A stretch of 64,000 nucleotides of DNA from Lunularia cruciata. Its lineage: Eukaryota > Streptophyta > Marchantiopsida > Lunulariales > Lunulariaceae. Position 1 is the first letter of the stretch. Each line of letters starts with the position of its first letter. The notes beneath the pieces were generated by a model. That model was not told the origin of the DNA, searched no databases, and saw only the letters and a program-made list of their open reading frames with translations. Positions 1 through 10,960 of the stretch are shown here, piece by piece. The translations under genes and the position numbers were made by a program. Location: the NCBI GenBank assembly GCA_948567375.1, contig OX419755.1:55818291-55882290 (forward strand), given 5' to 3'.

Positions 1-447
1 CATTTGGCCTAGATACTTTTCTATTCAGCACACATATTTCAGATTTGGTCTAAAAACCACCCCTTAACTTTAAAAACTCATGATTCCTTGTGTAAGAATG
101 ATCTCTCTCTAACTTTTGAGTCAGCAAGTAAGATACAATGCATTTAATTTTCTTGGAAATTTTCACAACAATCCATGGAAAATTGAAGAAATGGCAGATT
201 TGATACAATTTTCCAGAGAGCATGCAGTTGCGGGAGCAATTTACCCTATCAATTAAAAAAAAATTATAGCCAAGTGTGCATAATAGCTCTCACAATAATT
301 CTAAGTGTGCTAACTGAAAGATAACCCAAGATATCATGTGTAGAATTTTCAAGTTCAGATCTCAAAATTGAGATTTTACCCAAAATCACATTATTTCCCA
401 AAATCAGCACCACCTCGCACAATCTCTCAAATTCCTCTGATGTGTAC
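1..447 (-). mobile_element. Family A element A0, 5' leader (partial)
   Basis: This is untranslated leader of a family A retrotransposon read on the minus strand. It matches the leaders of A2 (about 45300-45725) and A1 (about 59560-59870), including the segment around 'gcatgcagttgcgggagca'. The rest of A0 lies left of the window. No coding frame is supported here. Confidence 0.8.
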
Positions 448-1136
448 TGTAAGCCGGCCTGTCTCTCACTTAGGATGAACCTCTAATGGCTATTATGGTA
501 GCACATCATGGACTAAGAAGGCAAGGAACCCCAACTCCATCATACTTCTCCAAGGCTAACACTCCAAGACTCAAGATATTGCTCACTAGAGAACTCAATG
601 AGAGAGAGATTTGCAAATGAAAGGATGATGAGTACTTCCTCACCCCTTTTTTATATACTTGTGAAATAGTTATGCACCAAAGTTACTAATTACCAAAGTA
701 ACTCAAGTTACTAGGCTAAAAGTCAAGTAAAGTCAAAAAGTATAAAGGAATATCTATCCACATGGGCATATTCCACTAAGCATGGGATCTAATCTTGATC
801 TAACCACTAAGTCAATGATTCCTTCACATAAGCTTTCCTTGGACTATAGAAGAATCCAAAACAAAAAGGTTTGCGGGCCCCAGAGTTCTCAACTCTTCCT
901 CAAAGCCAAACACCGAGGAATAATATCAAGTCAACACACTAGAATCCAAAATAGTGGTGCTTATCTTTTCCACTTCCTCTAAAGTAATGTCCTCTCTATC
1001 TTAGATATGACTAACTTTAGCTAATCATGACTAATGTAGAACCATCCTTTATCTCTATATAAATAATATCTCTAAAGTACTTGTAATACCAAGCTAAATA
1101 TCACAATACCACATACATACACAAATGGGTTTTATA
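448..1136 (-). mobile_element. Solo LTR, family A, inserted in the A0 leader
   Basis: A complete family A LTR of about 689 bp, element orientation minus. It interrupts the A0 leader exactly where A1 and A2 read without a break through 'tgtacaagatgtac'. The flanks are TGTAC on the left and GTACA on the right, sharing GTAC, so a target-site duplication of 4-5 bp remains. No internal sequence accompanies it, so it is a solo LTR left by LTR-LTR recombination. Its outer end has decayed (TTTTATA where other copies read TGTTACA). Confidence 0.8.
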
Positions 1137-1297
1137 GTACAAGATGTACAAAATCACCTCAAAGACATCATAATGAACTAAAGGGTATACAAATGGGTCC
1201 ATGTTCTCTAACATAAGTTCAGCCCTCTCCTCTCCTAAAGTTCTCTCCATGTGCCTTATCTTGTCTTCTAGAGAAGTCTTGACAGCAAAACCAAAAA
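1137..1297 (-). mobile_element. A0 leader continuation with degenerate primer-binding site
   Basis: The A0 leader resumes after the solo LTR. Just inside the next LTR, about 1278-1293 reads 'ttgacagcaaaacca' on the + strand, a decayed form of the tRNA-Glu primer site preserved in A1 (60055-60070). Confidence 0.7.
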
Positions 1298-1989
1298 TGT
1301 GAGCCGGCCTGTCTCTCACTCATGATAAACCTTTGATGGCTATTATAGTAGCACATCGTGGACTAAGAAGGCAAAGAACCCCAACTCCATCATACTTCTC
1401 CAAGGCTAACACTCCAAGACTCAAGACATTGCTTACTAGAGAACTCAATGAGAGAGAGATAGTTGCAAGTGAAAGGATGATGAGTACTTCCTCATCTCTT
1501 GTTTATATAATTGTGAAATAGTTACGCACAAAAGTTATTATTTACCAAAGTAACTCAAGTTACTAGACTAAAATTCAAGTAAAGTCAAAAAGTATAAAGG
1601 AATATCTATCCACATGGGCATATTCCACTAAGCATGTGATCTTATCTTGACCCAACAACTAAGTCAATGATTCCTTCACATGGGCTATCCTTGGACTATA
1701 GAAGAATCCAAAACAAAAAGGCTTACGGGTCCAAAAATTCTCAACTGTTTCCTTGAAACCAAACACCTAGGAATAATACCAAGTCAACACACTAGAATCC
1801 AAAAGAGTGGTGCTTATCTTTTCCACTTCCTCTAAAGTAATGTCCTCTCTATGTTAGATATGACTAACTTTATCTAATCATGACTAATGTAGAACCATCC
1901 TTTATCTCTATATAAATAATATCTCTAAAGTACTTGTAATACCAAGCTAAATATCACAATACCACACACATGCACAAATGAGTGTTACA
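1298..1989 (-). mobile_element. 5' LTR of A0 (family A)
   Basis: A 692-bp LTR, minus orientation, bounded by TGTGAGCC and TGTTACA on the + strand. It directly abuts the degenerate primer site, so it is the 5' LTR of A0. To its right 14 bp of family D element D2a (1990-2003) follow. The opposite LTR of A0 lies outside the window, so its TSD cannot be tested. Confidence 0.85.
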
Positions 1990-2003
1990 ACTCTAAGCCC
2001 AAA

Positions 2004-3908
2004 TGTGACAACCCAGCAAATATCACTTTTGCGGTAATCGGGTAAGTAAAGTTCGTTCCTGCAGAGATACGAGTCAGAAATGTCCAAATACAAAGCAAAG
2101 TAACAATTTTAGTTCTTCTTGAGTTCTTCTTTAGTCTCTCAGGTAGAAACCACACCCAAAAGAGAGTAACAAGCACTGACTCGCAATCTTGTCACAAATT
2201 AACACTCCATAATCACAACTTCATCAAATCTTTCCAAACAATCTTGATTGTGATGATTCAGGCTCTCCCGAAAACGGCACTTCATTGCAAAATGACTTCG
2301 CCTCAGAATTGTGTTCCACCCTTCCACTGAAGGCACAACTTCCTCGATCAAAATTGCTTCACATCAACTTCGCACTGCACTCACAAATGCAGAATACTAC
2401 CAACACTACACTTCCTCTCAGATCTGTCAAGGCATTGCTTTGATTGCACTTCACTCAGGATCAAACACACAGAATGAAGATCAAGGCTGTGGAATCCAAC
2501 ATCCAACAAGCCCTCTGACTTGCACTTCGAATTTCTTCAAACATTCACAAACACAATTACAAAGTTGATACTTGGAATCAAGCTCAAGCGATGAGCACTG
2601 CTTCACAGCACTTCGCTTTATCTATTCTTAGAAATAATGAGCACTGAACAACAATTTCTTGCGAATGCTACTCTTAAATAGTGAAGCAATCGACAATTCT
2701 AACAACTATATCGTTCTACCACAACTGTTCTAACCTGCAGATCCGAAATGACAATGCACCCTTTCATATTTGCCCCTTCAAATCTCAAATCAGTTACTAC
2801 TCCGATCCGATGTCTACTTCTTCATCGGCTTTCAACCCTGAACCCGAAGTAATCTTACTTCCTACTACATTTTCCTCGGGTTTCACAACTCCTAATTCCT
2901 CCACTAATTCTAACATTTCTCCTTCCTGATATGAAATTCCTATCATAGTTAAGCCTTCTAAATCTTTATCTCCCAACCCACTCTTCTCTAAAGTGTCAAA
3001 TGTCAAATCCGAAGACACTTGCACTCCTACCTCATCTACTTTGGGTCTAACTATTATCAATTTTTTTACTAATTCTACTATATCATCATCAAGAATTGTA
3101 ATTGAAAGCATGAATACACTATCTACACATTCAATTTGTAATCCACTTTCCCCTAATCACTCATGTTACTAACCCGAAGACACTTACTGTCTGATCCTAC
3201 ACTTCGGGTTTATTCACTACTGCTACTTCTCCTTCAATTCATGTTCCATCTTCAATTAGAACTGAAATTGAAGTCATGTGTATCCTAACTATCTTCTTTC
3301 TCTACTCTAACTTCTTCTAATCCCCTAGCAAAACTCCCCAAGTCACCTTCATTGCACTCCGAGGTCCGGCTACCTCTGATTTAGTCATCTTCATCTTGAG
3401 GCAAAGTCTTTAGACCCGAAGTCATGTAAACCCGAAGTACGAAGTACAAAATCCGAAGTCACATTGACCCGAAGACACTTTGACCCAAAGTACACTTACT
3501 CCAAAAACTTCAAATGCTTGTAACTTCTTCTACAGACCTCCAAACTTTGCGATTTTGGTGGCAATGGAAAGCCCTGAACAAGACGCTTCCAACGAGATAT
3601 AGCACGCTTGATTTGAACTTGTGGTCATTGAGATATGCCCCCCGCAAAAGTCCTGACCTGCAACTTCTATTTCTCCTTTGGGTTTGCACTCCTTAACGTC
3701 TTGTCTGAGTTTTTCCTCCTTTGACACGAAGTAAACTTCTTCAGGTCTGATCCAAACCAAACCTTTCTTTCTCTTACACAAAATTGACTTCCTCGGGTCT
3801 GATCAAAACACAAGTTTGCACTCATTTCTTCTCCATTTGGTTTCAATTTGGTTTCAGCAAGGCATTTCTTCTTCTAAACTCGTCCAAAATGAAAATGTGG
3901 GTACCACA
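2004..3908 (-). mobile_element. Solo LTR of family C, short form
   Basis: This 1905-bp unit begins TGTGACAACC and ends GGTACCACA on the + strand and is flanked by a perfect 5-bp TSD, CCAAA (1999-2003 and 3909-3913), inside D2a. Its left 757 bp match the ends of all other C LTRs. It then carries about 105 codons of the C-terminus of the LTR-encoded coiled-coil frame (2797-3111, minus strand) and the LTR's 5' terminal part. Most of the frame is missing compared with the 3.8-kb form. The copy at 4049-15692 has the same short structure. Confidence 0.82.
2797..3111 (-). pseudogene. C-terminal remnant of the family C LTR-encoded ORF
   Basis: A 104-codon minus-strand frame, acidic and rich in Leu, Val and Glu. 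It corresponds to the last part of the 877-codon ORF at 27040-29670: both contain similar 'LEKSGxGDKxLxxL' and 'LVEELxVVKPExxVVGSKI' stretches. The N-terminal domain and most of the coiled coil are deleted. It is a remnant, not a gene. Confidence 0.65.
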
Positions 3909-4846
3909 CCAAACATACTCCAATTGGTGTGAACCTTAAATGGTCATCCTCTAATCAGTCTAGTCAAATTAGGAGCAAATGTAAACCTCTCCTTGAGCTC
4001 TACAAAAGCTCTCTCTAGCTCATCTCCCCAACACCACTCTTGTGTAAATATGACAACTCGGAAAATATCACTTTTGCGGTAATCAGGTAAGTAAAGTTTG
4101 ACCTCGTAGAGATGCAATTCAGAATTGGTCAAATACAAAGTCAAAACAATAACAAGTAGTTCTTCTTGGTTACGTCTTTAATCTCTCAAGTAGAAATCAC
4201 ACCCAGAAGAGAGGAACAAGCATTGACTCACAATCTCGTCACAACAATTTGTCACACTTAATCACAACTTCATCAAATCTTTCCAAATAATCTTGATTGT
4301 GATGATTCAATTTCTCTTGAAAATGACACTTCATTGCAAAACAACTTTGCCTCAGAATTGTGTTCCACCTCTCCACTGAAGGCACAACTTCCTTAGTCAA
4401 AATTGCTTCATATCAACACTACGCTACACTCACAAATGTAAAATACTACCAACACTACAATTCCTCTCAGATCTGTCAAGGCATTGCTCTGATTGCACTT
4501 CATTCAAGATCAAACACACAAAATAAAGATCAAGGTTGTGGAATCTAACATCCAACAAACACATTGATTTGCACTTCAAAATTCTCCACACACTCACAAA
4601 CATAAACACAATGTTGATACTCAGAATCAAGCTTAAGTGACGAGCACTACTTCATATCACTTCACTTTATCTATTCTCAAAAATTATGAGCACTAAACAA
4701 CATATGACTGTGAATGCCACCTTTAAATAGTGAAGTACTTGACAATTACTAACTAATACACCATTCTATAACAGCTTTCCTAACCTGTAGATCCAAAATG
4801 ACAATGCATTCCTTCATATCTACCTCTTCAAATCTCCAAATTGATT

Positions 4847-5104
4847 CTAATCCGATCGGATGTCAATCTCTTCATTGGCTTCCAATCCCGATGTTCTTCC
4901 TATTACTTCTCCTTCTTGGGGTATATCTGATTCTACCAAATCCTTCACTATGTCTACTACTTCTTCACTATGAATTACATTTAAACTAGTGGGTAATCTA
5001 TCTAACTCTTTATCTCCTAACCCACTCTTCTCTAATACCTTAGATAACTGATCCAAAGACACCTGCACTCCTCCTCCTCTTACTTCGGATCTAACTACTA
5101 TCAA
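4847..5104 (-). pseudogene. C-terminal remnant of the family C LTR ORF (interrupted by D1)
   Basis: An 85-codon minus-strand remnant related to 2797-3111 ('LEKSGLGDKELDRLPT' is shared with the ORF at 27040). It is cut on its upstream side by the insertion of D1 at 5118. No intact product is possible. Confidence 0.55.
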
Positions 5105-5118
5105 TTCCTTTGCTAATT

Positions 5119-5566
5119 TGTCGCGCCATTTGTAGTGTCACATCTAGATGCTTGGACACTAGAGTTCTAGTGATAGTAGTTAGAGTTATTTTAGTAGTTT
5201 CTCAAAGACTACTTTTCGACGTCAAATTTTGTGTTTGGGGTACTGACTTTACGGTGGGTCCCACAATCACTTTGTACCATTTTCACAATCGAGTGTGCCA
5301 TCAGCGGGACCGTTAGAGTTCAGAACTAGCTCAAGTCTAGGGGGTATACTTTTGAAGTGCAGCTCCAAAGAGCTCACTTCTCTGATGTTGAGCCTTCGAG
5401 TTCTTGGCTATGGTGGACAGAGGCCGACGAGAGTCACTTGGATTCTCTATGTTGGAGTGGGTGTGGCTTGACTGTAATTAGTGCCCAGTTGTTGGTAGTT
5501 TATAGAGTGACAGATCAAGTATTGATCTGAGTTGAGTTGAGTTGAGAGTGGTAAACAATCTGATTA
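5119..5566 (+). repeat. 5' LTR of D1 (lacks its 3' 105 bp)
   Basis: It matches the 3' LTR from TGTCGCGCC through '...gtggtaaacaatctgatta'. The 3' LTR then continues with a 105-bp tail that is absent here. The next bases, 'catcagagaag', could be the remainder of a tRNA-Met type primer site (TGGTATCAGAG) after a deletion removed the LTR tail and the first bases of the site. That reading is an inference. Confidence 0.75.
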
Positions 5567-6600
5567 CATCAGAGAAGTCAAGTTAGGGGGAAATTGGATG
5601 CAAGAACTTTGAGTGTTGATGGATCGTTGGTAGCTCAATTCAAGTTCAATTTTCCCTCGTGTACAAAATCTTGTTCAACTGATGCAAATTAAGCAGTAAG
5701 GCAGACAATGTACGGAAGTGCTGGCTAATTTTGAGCACAAAAGGAGCAAATTTCAAGCAATGGTTGTGATTTTGAGCTCAAGAGGTGAAAGCATGACCAA
5801 TTTGTTGCGAGTTGGGCTCAGAAAGTAAAATTGAAGGTGGATTTGGGAAGCTATTATCATGAATTTGTGATTTGGAGAAACCTATGTTTTCAACTTGGCT
5901 TGAGTAAAGAGTTAGCGGGGGATTTGGCGGTTAGCCAACTTTAGGGTTTATGTCAGATTTTGGCTAGATTTTACGTTAGATTTTGGCTTTGAGGCATACG
6001 GCTTTGGGCTATGAGAGGCTACAAAGGCCTAGAAGGGCTAGCAAGCTAGCTTGCGGGCATGAGGCTAGCTAATTTAGAGTAGATCTTGGTCATTGGTTGG
6101 CAAAATCTGCCTTTCTTGAGATCGTGCACAATAGGGTTTGACCCCTAGATCTCTTGTTCCTAGACTGGTGCCCTAGCTAATTGGTCCACCCTCACTTGTT
6201 GTCCTAGTGACTATGCCATTGTTATTTATACACTTGTAGCTTTGGCTAAGAGAGGCAGTTTGATTCCATTCTTGGTGATCCTGGTAGCTTAGGGCTTAGA
6301 TACGAACTTCTCTTATGTCAAATGCCAAATGGTGGTAGAGTCAATCCCGTGTTGTTTTATGAGATGGAGTGTTTTTGTTTAGATTTCTTGTGATTAGACC
6401 CCCTCCATTCTTTGCTTCTTGTTTGTGCACCACGTTTGTGTGAGGTGCCTTGACTTTTGAGCATTGGTGCTCTGGTGTGCTCTTGGTAGTGAGGCTAGAG
6501 TGATGACCAATTAGACTACCTTTGTTTCTTTCCGATAAAGCAGGAAGTGATGACCTGTAGATTGTGAGAGTGCGTGTTATGATGGCAGGTTACATGTTGC
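5567..6600 (+). other. D1 5' leader, no gene seen
   Basis: About 1 kb between the 5' LTR and the first gag-like frame. It contains no long open frame on either strand. GC and base usage resemble the rest of D1. Treated as untranslated leader. Confidence 0.5.
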
Positions 6601-8200
6601 CCTTTCCCCTAGTGTTGTTATCTCAGTTAGAGTTACATTAGTGGGTGGTGTTCCGTGGGTGTTGGCACTTGGTGGTGTGGGTGCTTGTTGTTGCAATTTG
6701 TGGTGTGGTTGCAATTTGTGGTTCCGGTTTGCGGTTGCAATTGTGGTTACTTTGTCACAACGGAGTTTGTTGGAGATTCTAGAGGAGATAGCCCTACAAT
6801 ACACAGTGGGTTTACTCAGAGTGGTACTCAATATCAGCCTGTATCTTAGGTCCCAGTGAGGGAAGAGATTGACTTTGAGTTGGAGTTTGACACAAGAACT
6901 GATTCAGTTGAGAGTGCACTTGGTGTGTCCACTGTTATTGTGGGACATGGACAAGATTTATGGGGCCTCCAGAGGCCCTAAGCGTTACTCTGGTATAGTG
7001 GATACCATTGCATTGGCTGACTTCATCCAAGAGTTTGATAGTTGGTGTGATCTGTAGTAGATGTGGAACCCAACTTTGTTTACACCTTTCATGGCATAGA
7101 AGGGGTTGTTTCAGCATCTGGAAGGTCCACTGATGGATGACTACCATGAGTTTAGGAGAGCTCATTTGGAGGAGATTGAGTTATGGAGATAGTATTGGTC
7201 TCCAAACTATATCTCCATCACTTCAAGCTCGATGGCCAGGAGTAGATTGGATGTACTTACGAGTTCTAGCTCAAGTAGTGTTAGTGGAGCTAGTGGAGGT
7301 GCAGTAGTTGGAGATAGTGCTACTACAAGTGGATGTACCACTACAAGAGGTGGTGTGGTATTAGGGTTTAATCCCATGGTGGAGTTCTTCTAGTGTTTGA
7401 GGCAAAACTACCAAGGAGTACGGACTGACAAGCTAAGGAGCTTGCAAGCGTTCCAATGGATGGCTAGAGAGAGCCTACACGAGGCATACACTCGCATGAG
7501 GTGGCTGATCAGTTTCACTCAAGGAGTTACTGAGGCCCAAGTAGTCCAGTTTTGGTATGGGATACTAGACAGGGAGTTGCAATGTAGAGTTTGTGATGCT
7601 ACGTTGTTACAAGCTACTTTGCATACTTTGGCAGTGGTCTTTGGTTTGGCTGAGTGTATTGAGCTCAACATGGTGGAGGAGAGAGTGGTGACATTTGGAT
7701 TTGGTAGAGAGACCTCATCCACAACTGTGACTTCTTCTAGAGTGCAACAGAGTGCACCACGCTTAGTTGGTTTTTGAGGACAAGGTGGATAGCCTAGATC
7801 CTATAGAGCAAGTGGAGGGCCTAGTGGAGTTAGACCCTTACCTTCATTTTTGGGTCAACAGCAGCCAGTGAGTGGTGGTGTTGCTTGTTGGACTTGTGGT
7901 GGACTTCACCATTGGAGAGAGTGTACTCAGGGCAGTGGACCTGATACCTTGGGTGCATCATAGCCAACACAGAGGCAGTGTGAGCATTGCCATAGATTTG
8001 GTCACACTAGTGACCGGTGTTTTGACCTACACCCGGAGTTACGGAGTGGTAGGGCTGCTATGGTAGGTAGTAGAGGAGCTCCAATTCATCAAGGACGAGG
8101 TAGTAGAGGTGGTGGTAGAGGATCTACACCTAGTAGGAGTGCAGTACCTGCCCTTACTTTTGATACAACTATGGCTACTTGGATTGAGCAGTTGGAGTAG
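6600..8200 (+). pseudogene. Gag of D1 with two CCHC zinc knuckles
   Basis: Gag would form the particle that packages element RNA. The readable frame includes an acidic N-terminal part (about 6850-6960), a gag-like helical domain ('ADFIQEFDSWCDL' near 7017; 'HEFRRAHLEEIELW' near 7147; 7397-7720), then a Gly/Ser/Arg-rich tail. Two C-x2-C-x4-H-x4-C knuckles are intact: CWTCGGLHHWREC near 7887 and CEHCHRFGHTSDRC near 7980. Several TAG/TGA stops (for example after 'SWCDL' and before 'KGLFQHLEG') and one indel near 6960 disable it. The start codon is uncertain. Confidence 0.75.
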
Positions 8201-8203
8201 AGA

Positions 8204-8890
8204 TTGGCTAGTATGGCTATTGCTCAGCGGAGATCAGATTTGGGTGCTAAGGCTTCCACCTCATATGTTGGTGACAAAGATGCTTTGGACTTCATGTGCG
8301 GAGCAGCACAGGTGGATGCATCTACAACAGTGACTAAGAGTGCAATACGTGCTCCAGAGCCTAGAGGAGCATCAGTGGAGTTAGACCCACAAAGAGGAGA
8401 GGTTGGGAGACAGGTCAGACTTCCCCAGTCTTTCACACTATATGAGGCATTGCAAATAACATCCATGGTTCCTAGACGTCCCAGTGTAGGTGTGGTAGGT
8501 GGTGATGGAGTGCATGATGGACTACCTACTAGTCAGCCACCTACTACTACACAAAATGAGTCTAGCATGATGTTGGGGGCGGCTCAGCTGATTATGAGAC
8601 GTCCTTTGTTTTTGGCCAGTGATATGTTTACATTGGGAGTTGACCTATCCCTAGTGTTCCGGTTGGCTGCCATGCTTTGTGAGAGTAGGGATGATGGGGT
8701 TCCTACTACTAGAGCAAAGGTGGTTGGTAGTGGAGCTGACTTGGTTGAGGAGCATGGGATCCGTTCAACGACCAGTGGTTTATAGCAGGCAGTAGTGGCT
8801 AGATTGGAGGAGTTGCCAGCTAGACTGGCCTTTGAGAGAGCATGGTTTACCCCTTAAGTTGTCCTATTGGATAACTAGAGGAGGATTTTC
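8204..8890 (+). pseudogene. D1 gag-protease linker region
   Basis: This continues the gag frame for about 190 codons without a stop up to 8783, then with stops. It holds no domain I recognise. It is rich in Ser, Thr, Pro and Arg and lies between the zinc knuckles and the protease, where gypsy polyproteins often have a variable spacer. Confidence 0.5.
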
Positions 8891-9300
8891 CGTCTGGTAG
8901 GACCTTCAAGGAAGGTCTATACACCACAAAGAGTCTTGTTAGACTTTGGTGCATAGCCCCTTATGTTGGGGAAGGCTGCAGTTGTTGGTCTAGAGTTACG
9001 AAAGACTAATGTGGAGAGGTGTCCATTTTAGATCCAAACATCTCTAGGTGGTGGTTTGACACAATACATCACACTTGGGGAGCTTGTTGTCCAAGTTCAG
9101 CATGGTCACTTTACTGATAGCTTGGTGGTGAGAGCTCAGGCTATTGCGACAATAGCTGAGTTATATGATGTGCTAGTTGGAGGAACATTGTTATACCCCA
9201 TGGGTTTTAGTATTGACTATTGGGAGGAGACAACTTCCTATAGACCAGGTTGGCAGTCTGGTGAGGGACGAGTTTGTCGCCTACCAATACGCTTTAGTAG
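8891..9300 (+). pseudogene. Retroviral-type aspartic protease of D1
   Basis: The protease would cut the Gag-Pol polyprotein. The catalytic motif appears at about 8937 as 'LLDFGA' followed by a TAG and 'PLMLGKA' (family form D-S/T-G-A; here D-F-G-A). Downstream, 'LGELVVQVQHGHF' and the hydrophobic 'YDVLVGGTLLY' (about 9157-9195) fit the flap and the conserved ILG-D-x-L region of gypsy proteases. The frame is the same as the preceding gag segment. The stop in the active-site loop inactivates it. Confidence 0.65.
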
Positions 9301-9651
9301 TGGTAGTCTTGGCTCACTACAGTCGGGGACCATGGCAACATCAGTTTTAGCTTCAATGGTGCAGTTACTTGGCTTGGTGACTTGTTGGAGAGGAACACCC
9401 ATGCAAAAGATACTCCAGTACCAAAGGAGATCACTTAGATTTGGAGTACAAGTGAGATTGTTCCATCCACCTTGGATGTTCCATTGTGGAGTTCAGAGGA
9501 GGCATTGCAGCAGCATGTAGATTGGTTGGTGCAATAGGCTTGGAGGGGAGCCTTCGTACCATCAAAGGATGAGTGTGAGGATGAGCCTCCAGAGTTGATT
9601 GCTTTGACACCTCTAGATACCACACTCATTGCTTGGCAGTATCCGGTAGAG
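9301..9651 (+). pseudogene. D1 protease-methyltransferase linker
   Basis: About 115 codons joining the protease to the methyltransferase. The reading frame shifts here (protease in frame 2, methyltransferase in frame 1). From about 9430 the methyltransferase frame is readable, with acidic stretches such as 'PSKDECEDEPPELIALTPLD', and continues straight into motif I. No separate domain is recognised. Confidence 0.5.
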
Positions 9652-10608
9652 GGGATATGTCTATTGGAGTTGTTTGGTGGGATTAGCACCGGACTAGCTG
9701 TGGTTTTATAGGTGAGTATACAAGTACAGAGGTACTTGCATGTAGAGAGAGATGAGATTGCTAGGCGAGTCTCTCTACATCATATGGCACACTTGGCCTA
9801 TTGGTATCCGGAGTTATTACCAATGTCAGTAGTCAGAGGTTACCAAAAGGCCCTACCAGTAGACATTTCCTTATTGGGGGTGCATGACCTAGAGAGACAT
9901 GGGCCTATTCACTTGGTGATTTTTGGATAGCCATGTTAGGGACATACACATGCGGGCTGTGGTTTGGGTCTTCAAGATCCTTGTTTTGGTGTGTTTTGGG
10001 AGATGTTATGGATACTACAACATCTCCAGGTTCATCAATCCATTTCTCTAGCTTACTTTTTAGGGAATGTGCCTTTGATGGGTGATTCTTGCACTAGAGT
10101 GGTGGTAAGTACACATCATGTCCATTCTTGGATGAGACCTGCTATATTATTAGATGCAGCTAGAGTGGGATCATGGGCTCATTGTCTTTGTCTTTGGTGG
10201 ATGAACCTCTTACCTAGAGAGGTTCTACATTGTGCTTATGATGGGATTCATCAACTTAGACCACATCCTTGTTGATGATATCTTGGGCGTCAGTCACAGA
10301 TAGTGGTAGTGGCTGAGAGGTCACCTATGGCAATGGTGAACCTAGTTGGACAGCCTAGAGCCGCATTTCCCACACTCATGAGTTTCCCAGGCTCTCATGC
10401 TTTTTGAGAGGGAGGACCTGGACTTGTTTGGGACTCATAGTTACAACAATTGGTGGAGCCCAATGTTGATGAGAGAGAGCGGGTGATGGGTTTTCACACC
10501 GGTATTACCACTATTCCAATAGTGTCAGAGGCATCTAGGTGTCAAGTGTTAGGTCAAGCTATAGATCTGAACTGTTTGACCTGGATTGTGAGCCTTGGCT
10601 TGGCACAG
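9652..10608 (+). pseudogene. DNMT3-like C5-cytosine DNA methyltransferase domain inside the D1 polyprotein
   Basis: The family transfers a methyl group from S-adenosylmethionine to cytosine C5 in DNA. One frame of 319 codons shows the motifs in canonical (not DRM-rearranged) order. Motif I is LFGGISTGL at 9670-9696, followed by GIQVQRY as in DNMT3 proteins. Motif IV has catalytic Pro-Cys at 9931-9936 after 'HGPIHLVIFG'. Motif VI is GNVPLMGDS at 10063. Motif VIII is AHCLCLWWMNL (DNMT3: AHRxRxFWGNL). Motif IX is ERERVMGFHTG, and motif X ends 'LTWIVSLGL'. Length fits a DNMT3 catalytic domain (about 280 aa). This copy is dead: eight in-frame stops (five TAG, three TGA, no TAA), and ENV has become GNV. 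The module lies between protease and RT and has no own start, so it was expressed as part of Gag-Pol. Confidence 0.9.
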
Positions 10609-10960
10609 TAGCGTAGGATGCGCTTGATAGGCATCACCACTTGGACACTTGTGAGCCCTGTACCAATCAAGATGATTTAAGCACATGTTGGGAGCAATGG
10701 ACCGAGTGGACATGGTATTCTTGGGACACAACCAATAGCTACTAGGGAGAGTGGTCTACTTGGAGTCCATCCAGGTGAGCGTGGGCTACTTGGAGTACAT
10801 CCTTGGTCCACTTAGGATGCAGCTAGAGGACATGTGGAGCTTGCAGCCAGAGTGGAGGGAGTTTTTCACATAGAGGTTGGGACCTCTAGTGGTCGGGACC
10901 TCTAGTGGTCGGAGGCATGACACTATTGCTCCCAAGGGCCCAGTGTAGCAGCCAGTTAGT
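10609..10960 (+). pseudogene. D1 methyltransferase-RT linker
   Basis: About 117 codons between methyltransferase motif X and the RT N-terminus, with several stops and no recognised domain. It holds a 17-bp direct duplication at about 10878-10911 ('gggacctctagtggtcg' twice). D2a (33300-33931, minus) has the homologous linker, and its last 30 bp still match the end of methyltransferase motif X, which ties the methyltransferase to the family rather than to D1 alone. Confidence 0.55.

Noticed and set aside
8204..8785. A 193-codon frame as an independent gene
   Set aside because: It is in the same frame as gag and protease of D1 and simply lacks stops; it is the gag-protease linker.
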